Source of the DNA: Leeuwenhoekiella sp. MAR_2009_132
GTDB taxonomy: Bacteria > Bacteroidota > Bacteroidia > Flavobacteriales > Flavobacteriaceae
Direction of reading: 5' to 3'
Length of the DNA: 64,000 nucleotides
Assembly: GCF_000687915.1 (NCBI RefSeq)
Contig: NZ_JHZY01000004.1
Coordinates: 193,501-257,500, forward strand
Under the pieces are notes generated by a model. That model did no database searches, was not told the DNA's origin, and saw only the letters and a list, made by a program, of their open reading frames with translations. This document shows, piece after piece, positions 54,801 to 63,176 of this stretch; the stretch's first letter is position 1; each line of letters starts with the position of its first letter. The translations under genes and the position numbers were made by a program.

Positions 54801-56273
54801 ATCATCTGCTTCTATTAATTGAAGTTTCTCATCAATTAACACCTTAAACTTTTCTCTAGGGTAAATTTCTAATAGTAAGCTTATAAATAATGCTCTTTGA
54901 TTTATTGTCAAATTAACAGCTAAACTTTCAATTATGGCCTTATAATTATTGGGCCTATCTATGTATTGATTTGGAGTAATTTTAAGATCACAGAATACCA
55001 TCTGCTCACCATAAATATGTTCCAATTGATTATCTGAGATAAATGCCGCAATTCGATTTCCTAAATTTTTAGCCACCAATGACGTGACATATAGACCAGA
55101 TAGAATTGGATATACTTCAAATTTATTCCAATGTTTGGTAATTAAGTTTAAATACGGTTCGTAAATATTATTACCTTGACGATTAATAGATTGATAAGGT
55201 AACCAAGACTTAAAATGTTTCTGTTTTAAATCTTCAACTAATTCTTGATGAAGTAGAAATAACTTTTCTAATACAAAAGGATTTACCCTGGACTTTAGAC
55301 TATGGTTTCTATTTTGATCTAGTTCTAGACTGGCGTGAGCGACAAAAGGTAACTCAAAAGGAATTTGAGTTTTAAAATAGTTATACAACACCTTGTCTTT
55401 AAAAGTCAAACTATCGTTGTAAGCTATTTTTACACTGTACTTTTTAGGTTCACTAGAATCTTTATCTTCAATCAAGCTTTTATCAACAACTCCATTGTCA
55501 CTTATTACATGGTAAACATTACCATTATGACTTATCTCAAATCTATTATCTGAGATCTTCTTTCTTTTTACTGTAATAGTTTGATTAATAAAGTCACCGC
55601 CGATTTCAATGGTTTCTATATTTTTTAAGAAGAGTAATGTCTTTTCACTTATGGATTTTAATTGCTCCTTAATGCTTACTTCAAACTCTTTTTCGTATTC
55701 TACAGATATTGTTGTTGTGAAGTCACTAGGGTTAACAACCTCATTAATTTTACAGCTGTTCAATAAAGGTAAAGGGTAAATGTTATCATTTAACTTTCTT
55801 TCTATTCTTATTTGTGATAACTCATTTTCTGAATAGCCAATTTGATTTAAAAGTATATCCCTTTTTATATCAGAATCAAATACCAACGCAAAACCATTAC
55901 TTATAATGGAAATTTTTGAAGCCCAATTGATAATAGAACGAAAGCCAAGCCCCTTATTACCTATATAATCTGACGAAACCTTAGAAGATAAGCCTGGATA
56001 AAAAATTGAATCATATCCTTTTATTGAAAAAGGTTTAGAGCCATCATTGCTTATTTCTAAAACTTGTCTTTGAGTGTCTAAATAAATTTTAACCCTGGAA
56101 GCCCCTTCGTCTTCACAGTTTTGGAATAACTCCAATAATTGCCTGCCATTATAACCTTGGTTAGTTTGCTTTTCTATACTATTTAAACTCAAGAGGCTTT
56201 TTGGATTTCTGAGTTCTTCCCAACGTTTATTTATTATAGCCTGAACTTGCTCTTTTATTGACGTATTTTCCAT
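51819..56273 (-). CDS. Sacsin/NO VEIN-like GHKL ATPase with C-terminal DUF3883-like domain, embedded in the type I RM operon
   Basis: A 1,484-residue protein, cytoplasmic. The N-terminal 250 residues show a GHKL ATPase: N-box ELFQNCEDEGA (Glu48, Asn52, Asp55), G1 box SNDGSKPF (Asp77, Gly78) and G2 box SDYIGNKGLGFRSI (Gly105-Gly110), as in the sacsin and plant NO VEIN families. About 1,100 residues without clear motifs follow, then an acidic/Lys-rich linker. The last 120 residues resemble DUF3883: NSVEEVVKNYLL, a possible nuclease core Asp1404...Glu1419-Ser-Lys1421, then FDISESEREF and YEIWLV. It is two bases after hsdS and overlaps hsdR by 11 bases. It is visibly more AT-rich than hsdR and hsdM. 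A linked defence effector is the likeliest role, but that is inference. Confidence 0.78.
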   Translation of the reverse strand: MENTSIKEQVQAIINKRWEELRNPKSLLSLNSIEKQTNQGYNGRQLLELFQNCEDEGASRVKIYLDTQRQVLEISNDGSKPFSIKGYDSIFYPGLSSKVSSDYIGNKGLGFRSIINWASKISIISNGFALVFDSDIKRDILLNQIGYSENELSQIRIERKLNDNIYPLPLLNSCKINEVVNPSDFTTTISVEYEKEFEVSIKEQLKSISEKTLLFLKNIETIEIGGDFINQTITVKRKKISDNRFEISHNGNVYHVISDNGVVDKSLIEDKDSSEPKKYSVKIAYNDSLTFKDKVLYNYFKTQIPFELPFVAHASLELDQNRNHSLKSRVNPFVLEKLFLLHQELVEDLKQKHFKSWLPYQSINRQGNNIYEPYLNLITKHWNKFEVYPILSGLYVTSLVAKNLGNRIAAFISDNQLEHIYGEQMVFCDLKITPNQYIDRPNNYKAIIESLAVNLTINQRALFISLLLEIYPREKFKVLIDEKLQLIEADDFVYTDKTSENKGLQVPSYSSIRFLNSNLYQALIVQLKLQSAPYKSRSLKDKLEVISDVHSFEPQTVIKKIISETDNYLKNNEFKKDDVIKEFYQKLYYNYKLRGDSQVLDYDAIIPCLTEDNQLKNTKGLALSDEFEIGRISNQIFGNLYESSDVIAKLSKFGLQNEDIGQVERFLRWLGVNPISIIEKINSNIEPNFLQYSAKVHNASITNYNLYTIKNFEKILNTESVGINHLISWLIIDDKLKFLFKNYTEKYSAINETLQYTFRGTKKDIRPFENYIYFKISNHFNITNYLITSKKQEWFNPFKIDYDYLFKINNDLDKTEVDKILTFFGAKRDFNDLDINYLKIKTQELAERQNKNGSQVFYKNLVGHFKENNEQILGVDLYAREGDDIVVKEAGQVYFSDRIQLPDTLTRKFPIFYYPSRSGASRAIQMFGLKDLNTLDLRINEKKVNDLITNDFKKFIKEIKPFILAFRLDKITREDVKNGQVQLLNKLKIECCEKLVCSINDEIFNIEPYNYIFNDDTFYFNIPHNSDVVELRQKKLFRDNLSDVFLKVFDTFDEKKIFEAIIMQSQDDNVYDLKNELADGILDEAKLLLGEISVRLSIWKSLFKIKGIEVPVDFNENNIEQYIMTYFPEMDRRMLFNSDGNLEELAKIRWCFNKLNVDLKKYNNVTDYKLSFDSLYTKELSSFYEKHKKKVKNQVWYYLSRTSREEQAYFIEYLHQIETLISDFSLNQNKNIYDFKIEILKLLNNKLAFVEFEFDDDKFQDYDLVENKNNEEFSEDEKLHIRKDKLLNSLSYFENNIDFIKKKLSEKKTQSIENKELQFNLNQSSEPELVEDFEVENVFDNNIGVNDGFWLGGANGSNTTLSDNEKKKLGNSVEEVVKNYLLSKPDLYSKVELIAKTNESAHYDIKYFDNKGDELKYVESKYYNGFSFDISESEREFGYTNAQKYEIWLVNKNSKIFVIKDIKNLGKLKPLKYRVKIILKEHAV

Positions 56274-56275
56274 AC

Positions 56276-57658
56276 CTAAAACACCTTTACTTTACCCGTT
56301 ACGACACTATTGATCAAACTGCTTTTATACTCTTTAAGTTTCTCGATCTCCTGCTGTTTTAAGCTTATGGCAGTTTCAATTTTTTGAGAAGCTGTTTCAA
56401 TATATTCTGAGATTTCTCTCTGTTCTGAAATTGGAGGATAAGAAATAGGGAGATTTGATAAAACACCCATACCTATATTTTGCTGTGTACCAAAGCTCCA
56501 ACTTAATTCAACACCTTTTTTAAATGAAGGTGATTCTAAATAATTATATAAATATTTAGGTATAATTCTTTTTAAATTTGACCGGAAAACTGCTAAGGGT
56601 GACCAAATACTGAACTCTTCATCAGTTTTGACCATTGCTATATTACCAGTTGTAGCACCTGACTTGACCATATAAATATCATTCCTCTTAGGTAAATATT
56701 TTAAAGAAAATATTTGATGGTCTTTTTCTGAAATAAATCCTCGTTTTTTGTTAAAATCAATTTCACCATTCTTTATGGCTTCAGCTGAAATAAATGGAAT
56801 GCCTTCGTCTAATAAGTCAGGTGTTGTATGCGGGCCATCTGTAATTGGTATTTCCAATAAATATTTAACTGCGGTTATATCCCAATGCTCAGGAATGGCA
56901 CCAATCCACTCCACACTGCTATCTTTAAATGCAACCGAATCATCTAAACCACGGGTAACTGCTTTGTGTATGAGTATTTGTTTACGCTCCTGAAGCAGCT
57001 TAATCTGTTGCTCCTTTAAAGCTACCGCGGCATCTATCTTCTCTGTCTTTTCATATAGAAATTGTGCAATAGCAGTTTGTTCTTTACGTGGTGGAAAGAG
57101 AATCCTTAATTGGCGTATATTGTCTTTATTCAGTTTTGGCTGTGCTGAGGATTTTGCAACTTCTTGGATATAATATTTATATGACAAAGAATTAATTAAC
57201 AATTCAAAATACTTAATAGAGCAATCATCTATTAACTTAATTAAAAACATATTTGGTCCTAAAGAAGCTCTTTCTTTCAAATAAGGCATTATCCAAGCTA
57301 ATCCGGCATAAGCTCCAACATTTGCCATTAATAATTCCCCTCCTTGCAATTCCGATTTGCTCAAAAAGTTATGTGATTTTTCGCTTAGATATATTCCATC
57401 ATTTTTCAAATCCTTCCTTAAATCAGTCAAACGTATCAACCTTGAATAATTCTTAAAATCTAAATATTCTACATTTTTCGCTAAATCACCAAAAGAACCA
57501 TTTGCTGTAAAATCGGTTAGAACATAAATTATATATCTAAAGCTTAATACTTTCCAATGTACGGGAATCTCCCCCAACCATTCAACACCCGAGTCTTTAT
57601 AGTGCTCATAGCCTTTTGTTGTCTCAGCCCGCTTGTTTTTTGTTTGTGGTATTTCCAT
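56276..57658 (-). CDS. hsdS: Type I restriction-modification specificity subunit S
   Basis: A 460-residue protein with the classic duplicated layout. Each half has a target-recognition domain entered by a similar motif (DSGVEWLGEIPVHWKV at ~23-38 and DSSVEWIGAIPEHWDI at ~246-261) and ends in a conserved helix (YEKTEKIDAAVALKEQQIKLLQERKQ; IETASQKIETAISLKQQEIEKLKEYK). The subunit sets the DNA sequence that HsdM methylates and HsdR cuts. It starts in a TAATG overlap with the hsdM stop and ends two bases before gene X. The target-recognition parts are AT-richer than hsdM, as is usual for exchangeable domains. Confidence 0.95.
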   Translation of the reverse strand: MEIPQTKNKRAETTKGYEHYKDSGVEWLGEIPVHWKVLSFRYIIYVLTDFTANGSFGDLAKNVEYLDFKNYSRLIRLTDLRKDLKNDGIYLSEKSHNFLSKSELQGGELLMANVGAYAGLAWIMPYLKERASLGPNMFLIKLIDDCSIKYFELLINSLSYKYYIQEVAKSSAQPKLNKDNIRQLRILFPPRKEQTAIAQFLYEKTEKIDAAVALKEQQIKLLQERKQILIHKAVTRGLDDSVAFKDSSVEWIGAIPEHWDITAVKYLLEIPITDGPHTTPDLLDEGIPFISAEAIKNGEIDFNKKRGFISEKDHQIFSLKYLPKRNDIYMVKSGATTGNIAMVKTDEEFSIWSPLAVFRSNLKRIIPKYLYNYLESPSFKKGVELSWSFGTQQNIGMGVLSNLPISYPPISEQREISEYIETASQKIETAISLKQQEIEKLKEYKSSLINSVVTGKVKVF

Positions 57659-60012
57659 TAGGCCAGGTTTAGAATTTCAGCAATTAAACCATCGCTTTGT
57701 TTTTCTAACTCCAAAATATCGTGAGTAACTTCTTCGATACTGCGTAAGGGTGTATGCTTGTAGAAGTATTTATTAAAGCTTATCTCATAGCCTATTTTGG
57801 TAGCATCCAGATTGATCCAGGCTTCGGGTACGTGGGGTTTTACTTCTCTTAAAAAATAGGCGTATATGGGTTCTTTAAGCGGTACGTTTTCGGTATCACG
57901 CAGGTTGGTTTCGGTCTCGTAGGTAAGGTATTCTCCTGTTTTAGCGGTTGGGAAATAACCAAAGTCTACAAGTTCTTCTGCGGTACAACCTAAATGGCTT
58001 AAGAGATCTTTGAGTTTGTCTCCGGTTAGTTTTTCTTTTTTCTTAATAACCTTTTCAGCCTGGGCATCGTATGCACTCACCGCCCCGTAAATGGCTTTTT
58101 TCTGTGTAGCGCTGGGTTTTAGTTTTAAGTCTTTAAAGATTTTATCCGCTTCTTTAGTAAAGGCATTAAAGTCCATATACTCTTGCTCGCCCAATGAGTC
58201 GTAAAGTTTTTGCGCCAGTTGAACGAGTTCGTGATTTTTGGTCCAGGTAGCCGGGCTTAGCAGTTTCTTTTTGTTCTTGCTGGTAAGATCTAATTCGTTC
58301 TCTTCACACCAGGCAATAATATTTTTTTCGAGCGAAGCCAAATCAGTGTATACCCTATCTCCATAAGTGGTATACGCATACTGCATCGGTTCTTCCAGAT
58401 ACTTTTCAAAACGCAGGGTTTCGATCTTATCTAGTGTCATTTGCGTCTTTAAACGCTGTGGGCGTTCTATACTTACTTTATAATAGCCAAAGTCTGCATT
58501 ATCAAACACCTGCGCTTCTGCCTGTTCTGCATTCGATGCTTCAGCAGTCTGCGCTGTCATACGCATGTACACGTCAACAATTTCTGTAATATGCTCGGGT
58601 GCAAACTCACAGTTTTTATTCCCCAGGTTTTTCCGCAGTTTACGGTATAATTGCCCGGCATCTATAAGCTGTACTTTTCCTTTTCGGTTAGCGGTTTTGT
58701 TGTTGCTTAATAACCAGATGTAGGTCGTAATTCCTGTGTTGTAAAACAGGTTGTTAGGCATTTGTACAATACACTCCAGCAAGTCGTTCTCAATAATATA
58801 GCGGCGAATGTTGCTCTCACCTCCACCGGCATCACCTGTAAACAGACTGCTCCCATTATGTACTGAAGCAATGCGGGAACCTGCGGGACTCTTGTGCAAA
58901 GGCTTCATCTTGTTTACCATTTCCATCAAAAACAGCAACTGCCCGTCACTGCTTCTTGGTGTGGCATCTGCTTCTTCCTCATTACCCCAGTAATCATTAA
59001 GCACTACTTTAAAACGAGGATCTATAATTTCTTTCCCATCTTTGATGTATTTAGTCTCACTGCTCCACGATTTGCCATACGGCGGATTAGACAGCATATA
59101 GTCAAAAGTAGTACCGGCGAACTCATCTACAGATAAAGTAGAACCTACGCGAATGTTCTCGGGGTTATTCCCCTTTATCATCATATCACTCTTGCAAATG
59201 GCGTAAGTCTCGTCATTGATTTCCTTCCCGTAGAGGTACACATCGCCCAAAGCTTTTATAGCACCTTCCTCATCCTTGATAAAATTCTGAGATTCGGTGA
59301 GCATCCCACCACTTCCACAAGCAGGATCGTAAATGGTCATTACAGGCGGTAGATTCTCTTTTACGGGCTCAAAAACCAGATGCGTCATCAACTCAATTAC
59401 CTCCCGGGGTGTAAAGTGTTCACCGGCTTCCTCGTTGTTTTCCTCATTAAATTTCCTGATGAGTTCTTCAAAAACATAACCCATTCCAAGATTAGTGAGG
59501 GCAGGTAGTTTTCGGCCTTCCGGATCGGGTTTTTCGTTTGGGGTAAGATTGATATACGGTGACGTAAATTTCTCCAGCACATCTAGCAATACGTCCTTAT
59601 TGGCCATATGACTGATTTGCCTTTTGAGATTAAACTTGTCTATAATTTCTTTTACATTACTACTGAAACCCGCCAGGTATTCTTCAAAATTTGCCTGAAG
59701 CAGTTGCTGGCTGTTTGTTGCCGTATCGTGCAGGCGTTGCAACGTCCATTTACTGGTATTGTAAAACACATAGCCTGAAGCATCCTGCAAACCGCCGCCT
59801 TCAAACTCTACAAACTCCATTTCCTCTTTTTGAAACCGAACTTCTTCCAAAACGGCATCTTTTGTGGTTTCGAGCAGCGCATCGAGTCGGCGCAAAACCA
59901 CCATAGGTAAGATAACGTCACGGTATTTACCGCGCACATAAACATCACGCAGGCAGTCGTCTGCTATAGACCATATAAACGAAACGAGTTTGTTGTGTAC
60001 TTGTTGATTCAT
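57658..60012 (-). CDS. hsdM: Type I restriction-modification methyltransferase subunit M
   Basis: A 784-residue N6-adenine methyltransferase. The N-terminal helical HsdM domain (1-165) leads into GEHFTPREVIELMTHL (197-212), the SAM-binding YDPACGSGGMLTES (DPACGSGG at 229-236) and the catalytic SNPPYGKSW (NPPY 309-312). About 280 further residues (from ~500) are absent from E. coli-type HsdM; they are helical with Lys-rich parts (KVIKKKEKLTGDKLKD) and may contact HsdS or DNA. First gene of the operon; a -7 box TATATTTG lies 56 bases upstream of its start. Confidence 0.96.
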   Translation of the reverse strand: MNQQVHNKLVSFIWSIADDCLRDVYVRGKYRDVILPMVVLRRLDALLETTKDAVLEEVRFQKEEMEFVEFEGGGLQDASGYVFYNTSKWTLQRLHDTATNSQQLLQANFEEYLAGFSSNVKEIIDKFNLKRQISHMANKDVLLDVLEKFTSPYINLTPNEKPDPEGRKLPALTNLGMGYVFEELIRKFNEENNEEAGEHFTPREVIELMTHLVFEPVKENLPPVMTIYDPACGSGGMLTESQNFIKDEEGAIKALGDVYLYGKEINDETYAICKSDMMIKGNNPENIRVGSTLSVDEFAGTTFDYMLSNPPYGKSWSSETKYIKDGKEIIDPRFKVVLNDYWGNEEEADATPRSSDGQLLFLMEMVNKMKPLHKSPAGSRIASVHNGSSLFTGDAGGGESNIRRYIIENDLLECIVQMPNNLFYNTGITTYIWLLSNNKTANRKGKVQLIDAGQLYRKLRKNLGNKNCEFAPEHITEIVDVYMRMTAQTAEASNAEQAEAQVFDNADFGYYKVSIERPQRLKTQMTLDKIETLRFEKYLEEPMQYAYTTYGDRVYTDLASLEKNIIAWCEENELDLTSKNKKKLLSPATWTKNHELVQLAQKLYDSLGEQEYMDFNAFTKEADKIFKDLKLKPSATQKKAIYGAVSAYDAQAEKVIKKKEKLTGDKLKDLLSHLGCTAEELVDFGYFPTAKTGEYLTYETETNLRDTENVPLKEPIYAYFLREVKPHVPEAWINLDATKIGYEISFNKYFYKHTPLRSIEEVTHDILELEKQSDGLIAEILNLA

Positions 60013-60067
60013 TAAAAGTGTAGGTTAAATGGATTGTTTGGGAATATAGCGTTCTTTCTGCATTGCT

Positions 60068-60075
60068 CAAATATA
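60068..60075 (-). promoter_or_regulatory. Possible -7 box of the hsdM operon
   Basis: TATATTTG on the minus strand matches TAnnTTTG, giving a leader of about 50 bases. No clear -33 TTG at the usual distance, so the promoter may be weak or regulated. Confidence 0.5.
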
Positions 60076-60215
60076 TTATTAAAGAAAATATAGGATGTAC
60101 AGAAATCTGTATTGATCTAAAAAAGGTGGAAAACACCCATATATAAGATTTGTTAAAAAAATCTAAAACCTTTAATTTACGTTAACAACCAACTTAAAAT
60201 CAAAATAATACGATT

Positions 60216-61700
60216 ATGAAGCAATTAATACTTACGAGTTTTTTTCTAGGGAATATTTTTCTTTTAACGGCGCAGGATAAAGGTGGTGAAACGACTTTGG
60301 AAGATTTAATAGCTCAATCCACTATTAGCAATGATGCAGATAACTCTGACTATGAAGAAGGCCACAAGCTTTTTAAAATAATTCTGGATTACGATAAAAA
60401 GAATTCATATCGTTTACCTAAAAAAATTAAGAAAGGTGATTTATACCAAATCTATGTAGCTAATATAAACTTAAACAGATACCGCATCTCTATCAACTCT
60501 AAGGACAGTACCTATAATACAGAAGCTCTAAATCTGCCTACTTTTGATAGTCTTCCCTTAGATGCCCTTTCAGGACTGGTTGCCTCTTTTAATAATGCAG
60601 AGCAAATAATCAAAGAACTTGAACAAAAAGATTCTTCTGAAGTAAAAAACAATAAACAGGAAATACAAATACCTCAAGAAAAATTTGACACACTAGTTAA
60701 ATACAATCAGCAAGTACTTGCCAATGATGCCGCAAAATTAAAACAGAGCTTGACCATTTTTGACAACCTAAAATCGAGACTCTATACTGCACGACTAGAT
60801 CAAATTGCTTCTGAGTATACAACATCATTTTCTGATACTTTACTATACTATAATTCCCAGAAAATCATTACCATTTTAAATGACAGCCTGGCTCTTAATC
60901 TATCTCAAATTAATTTGCACCTTAAAGAGTATAAAGAGAAACTTAATGATAAACAGCTCATCATATTTCTAAGTAAGGTTGAAAACAAAGTAGAAAAAGA
61001 GTTATCTGAGAAGATAAAAAACGACTATGATAAATTAATTAGTGGCACAAATAAATTACTTGATGCTACAACAGCAGATAAGATTTATAACTTAATAGCT
61101 CCTATTATCTTTCTAAACAAACGCAACTACTTTAAATCGTTCCCCATACAGTTTAATGGTGATCAAACAGAGATTACGGTAACTAAATCACCCAGAGACA
61201 CAACCGGAATTCTTGATACGGAAGAAATTAAATTTTCATTCCCTATCTTCAAATCAAGAGACTATTATAGTGTAGGTACTTCATTTTATTATTCTAATTT
61301 GAAGAATGATAGATATTCTGTTATCGCTAATGCAAAAAATGACTCCACAACAATTTATAATGTAGTTGATGAAGGTCGTATTTCAGGTGAATTCGGCATA
61401 TCGGTTAACTTCAGATACGGATTTAAGCTTGACAAAAGTCGAAAATTAGGAGCTCATATAGCTTTTGGTCCCGGTCTTTCTATTGAAAAAGACCTTCGCC
61501 CAAGATTGCTCACGGGGCTTGGTTTCAGTTATGGTGAGAAGCACAATCTCGTATTAGACTTTGGTGGTATTTTTGGATATGTCGAACGCAAAAGTAAAGC
61601 GTTAGATTTTACTAAAGATTATGTAGAGCCTCCACAAACAACAATAACCAATTTAGAATCGAGTGGTTATATTTCTTTAGGTTACACCTTTAATTTATAA
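60216..61700 (+). CDS. Secreted protein with C-terminal outer-membrane barrel-like region, unknown
   Basis: A 494-residue protein with a signal peptide (MKQLILTSFFLGNIFLLTAQD). Residues ~60-300 are polar and helix-rich, with runs such as LYQIYVANINLNRYRISINS and a long Lys/Glu-rich part suggestive of coiled coil (~190-285). The C-terminal third is strand-rich and ends ESSGYISLGYTFNL, the terminal aromatic pattern of a barrel. I do not recognise the family. It is divergent from the restriction operon, sharing a 200-base promoter region, and has its own terminator; there is no sign that it works with it. Confidence 0.65.
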   Translation: MKQLILTSFFLGNIFLLTAQDKGGETTLEDLIAQSTISNDADNSDYEEGHKLFKIILDYDKKNSYRLPKKIKKGDLYQIYVANINLNRYRISINSKDSTYNTEALNLPTFDSLPLDALSGLVASFNNAEQIIKELEQKDSSEVKNNKQEIQIPQEKFDTLVKYNQQVLANDAAKLKQSLTIFDNLKSRLYTARLDQIASEYTTSFSDTLLYYNSQKIITILNDSLALNLSQINLHLKEYKEKLNDKQLIIFLSKVENKVEKELSEKIKNDYDKLISGTNKLLDATTADKIYNLIAPIIFLNKRNYFKSFPIQFNGDQTEITVTKSPRDTTGILDTEEIKFSFPIFKSRDYYSVGTSFYYSNLKNDRYSVIANAKNDSTTIYNVVDEGRISGEFGISVNFRYGFKLDKSRKLGAHIAFGPGLSIEKDLRPRLLTGLGFSYGEKHNLVLDFGGIFGYVERKSKALDFTKDYVEPPQTTITNLESSGYISLGYTFNL

Positions 61701-61734
61701 ATAAGCCTACCGGGTCAAAGCAAACACACCACAA

Positions 61735-61776
61735 CAAAAAACCCCCTGCAAATCTGTCGATTTGCAGGGGGTTTTA
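61735..61776. terminator. Bidirectional terminator between the barrel gene and hxlA
   Basis: AAAACCCCCTGCAAATC-TGTC-GATTTGCAGGGGGTTTT, a perfect long stem with A/T runs on both sides, between convergent genes. Confidence 0.94.
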
Positions 61777-61795
61777 AATTTATTTTATAAATCTA

Positions 61796-62425
61796 CTAAG
61801 CGTTTAGTAAATCGTGTAATTCTTTTGCTGCAGCTGCAGGATCTTCAGCGCCGTAAATTGCACCACCGGCAACCACTACAACAGCTCCAGATTCTTTAAC
61901 AGCTTTAATCGTGTCTTTATTAACACCACCTGCGATAGATACCGGTACACCGGCACGTTTAGCTTCATCAATAAGCACCTGTATCGAGTAACCATCAAGA
62001 GCCTGCTCATCTAAACCGGCATGTAGCTCAACAAATTTCACTCCAAATTCTGAAACTTCCTTGGCGCGCTTTACGCGGTCTTTAACACCTATTGTATCTA
62101 CAACAACTCCTTTATTACGCTCATTTGCTGCTTTAACAGCTCCTTTAATCGTCGCATCATCTACAGATCCTAAAATCGTGACAAAATCTGCTCCTGCGTC
62201 AAAAGCAAGACCCGCTTCTAACTCACCGGTATCTGCAGTTTTGAAATCTGCAAATACCTGCTTGTCAGGAAATGCATCTTTCATCGCTCGTATTACCGAA
62301 ACACCTTCACTCTTAATTAACGGCGTTCCTAATTCTATAATATCTACATAAGGTGCTACTTTCTCTGCAAGAGCCAGTGCCTCTTTAGTACTTAATAAAT
62401 CTATTGCTACTTGTAACTTAGTCAT
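61796..62425 (-). CDS. hxlA: 3-hexulose-6-phosphate synthase HxlA
   Basis: A 209-residue TIM-barrel enzyme of the orotidine-monophosphate-decarboxylase superfamily. It joins formaldehyde to ribulose 5-phosphate to give hexulose 6-phosphate. Landmarks are LQVAIDLLSTKEAL at the start, VDIIELGTPLIKSEG, the active-site VFADFKTADTGE (D-x-K-x-x-D), FVELHAGLDEQ and the phosphate-binding VSIAGGVN plus VVVAGGAIYGA. The length is normal. It lies 37 bases after hxlB on the same strand, in the order hxlB-hxlA. In a non-methylotroph the pair usually detoxifies formaldehyde. Confidence 0.94.
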   Translation of the reverse strand: MTKLQVAIDLLSTKEALALAEKVAPYVDIIELGTPLIKSEGVSVIRAMKDAFPDKQVFADFKTADTGELEAGLAFDAGADFVTILGSVDDATIKGAVKAANERNKGVVVDTIGVKDRVKRAKEVSEFGVKFVELHAGLDEQALDGYSIQVLIDEAKRAGVPVSIAGGVNKDTIKAVKESGAVVVVAGGAIYGAEDPAAAAKELHDLLNA

Positions 62426-62462
62426 ACTATTTTTTTTAATTTATTTATTAGTGTATTGCGTG

Positions 62463-63044
62463 TTATTCTAAATTGGAATGACGCTTGTATAAAGTTTCGG
62501 CACTGCTGCCATCTACCTTCCAAAGGGTTTGTATAAGTGCGTCAAAAAACAATAAGAGTCCCTGTTCAAAAAGGCTTCCTGCATATTGTTCTGAAATTGT
62601 ATTGTTATGCGCCTCCTTCCGCGCTGCTGGTATGTGTACAACATATCTGCTCAATGCTGCTAGCTTCGACGTTTTATCGGTCGTAAAACTTACCACTTCT
62701 GCTCCCACTTCTTTAGCCGTCTCAGCTGCTCTAATTACTGTAGCCGTGGTTCCAGATCCAGAGCCTGCGATAAGTAAATCACCTTCCTGTATGGCTGGTG
62801 TGGTGGTCTCTCCTACAACATAAGCATCAAAACCTAAATGCATCAGACGCATTGCTGCCGCCTGCATCATAAGACCGCTACGCCCCATACCTATTAAAAA
62901 GATAGAACCTGCATTTGTAATGGGAGCGACTAAATTGCGTAGTTCTTCAAAATCAAAATGCTTCATAAGTTCTAAATGCTCATGGAGTATAGAGGTCATT
63001 GCCTGCTCACTAATACTTGCTAAATCGCTATCTAAAGTTTCCAT
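62463..63044 (-). CDS. hxlB: 6-phospho-3-hexuloisomerase HxlB
   Basis: About 193 residues. I chose ATG 63044 (METLDSDLASIS); the open frame reaches 63137 but the extra part covers the promoter. It is a SIS-domain isomerase converting hexulose 6-phosphate to fructose 6-phosphate. Motifs are SIFLIGMGRSGLMMQAAAMRLMHLG, VVGETTTPAIQEGDLLIAGSGSGTT (the Ser/Thr sugar-phosphate loop) and the terminal LFEQGLLLFFDALI. It is first in the hxlB-hxlA operon. The -7 box TAACTTTG (63072-63079) is just upstream, and a divergent AraC-type regulator gene probably controls it. Confidence 0.92.
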   Translation of the reverse strand: METLDSDLASISEQAMTSILHEHLELMKHFDFEELRNLVAPITNAGSIFLIGMGRSGLMMQAAAMRLMHLGFDAYVVGETTTPAIQEGDLLIAGSGSGTTATVIRAAETAKEVGAEVVSFTTDKTSKLAALSRYVVHIPAARKEAHNNTISEQYAGSLFEQGLLLFFDALIQTLWKVDGSSAETLYKRHSNLE

Positions 63045-63071
63045 ACATTTTTTAATTTTAATAACGCTTAG

Positions 63072-63079
63072 CAAAGTTA
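63072..63079 (-). promoter_or_regulatory. -7 box of the hxlB-hxlA operon
   Basis: TAACTTTG on the minus strand matches TAnnTTTG, 28 bases before the hxlB start. No TTG at the right distance, which fits a promoter needing an activator. Confidence 0.55.
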
Positions 63080-63103
63080 CCTGTTGAATATGCAGAGCAG
63101 TGT

Positions 63104-63113
63104 TACTATATGG
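63104..63113. promoter_or_regulatory. Direct repeat TACTATATGG, copy 1
   Basis: Identical to 63177-63186, with 73 bases between the starts (about seven helical turns). This copy is 25 bases upstream of the hxlB -7 box, a position suited to an activator half-site. Confidence 0.5.
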
Positions 63114-63176
63114 CAGATGTCTGGTACAATTTGCCAATCACACATAAAATTTTGTTAAGAAGCGCTGGTATTGTGG

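Noticed and set aside
63045..63137. Longer N-terminus for HxlB
   Set aside because: It would cover the -7 box TAACTTTG and precede the typical helix start METLDSDLASIS.
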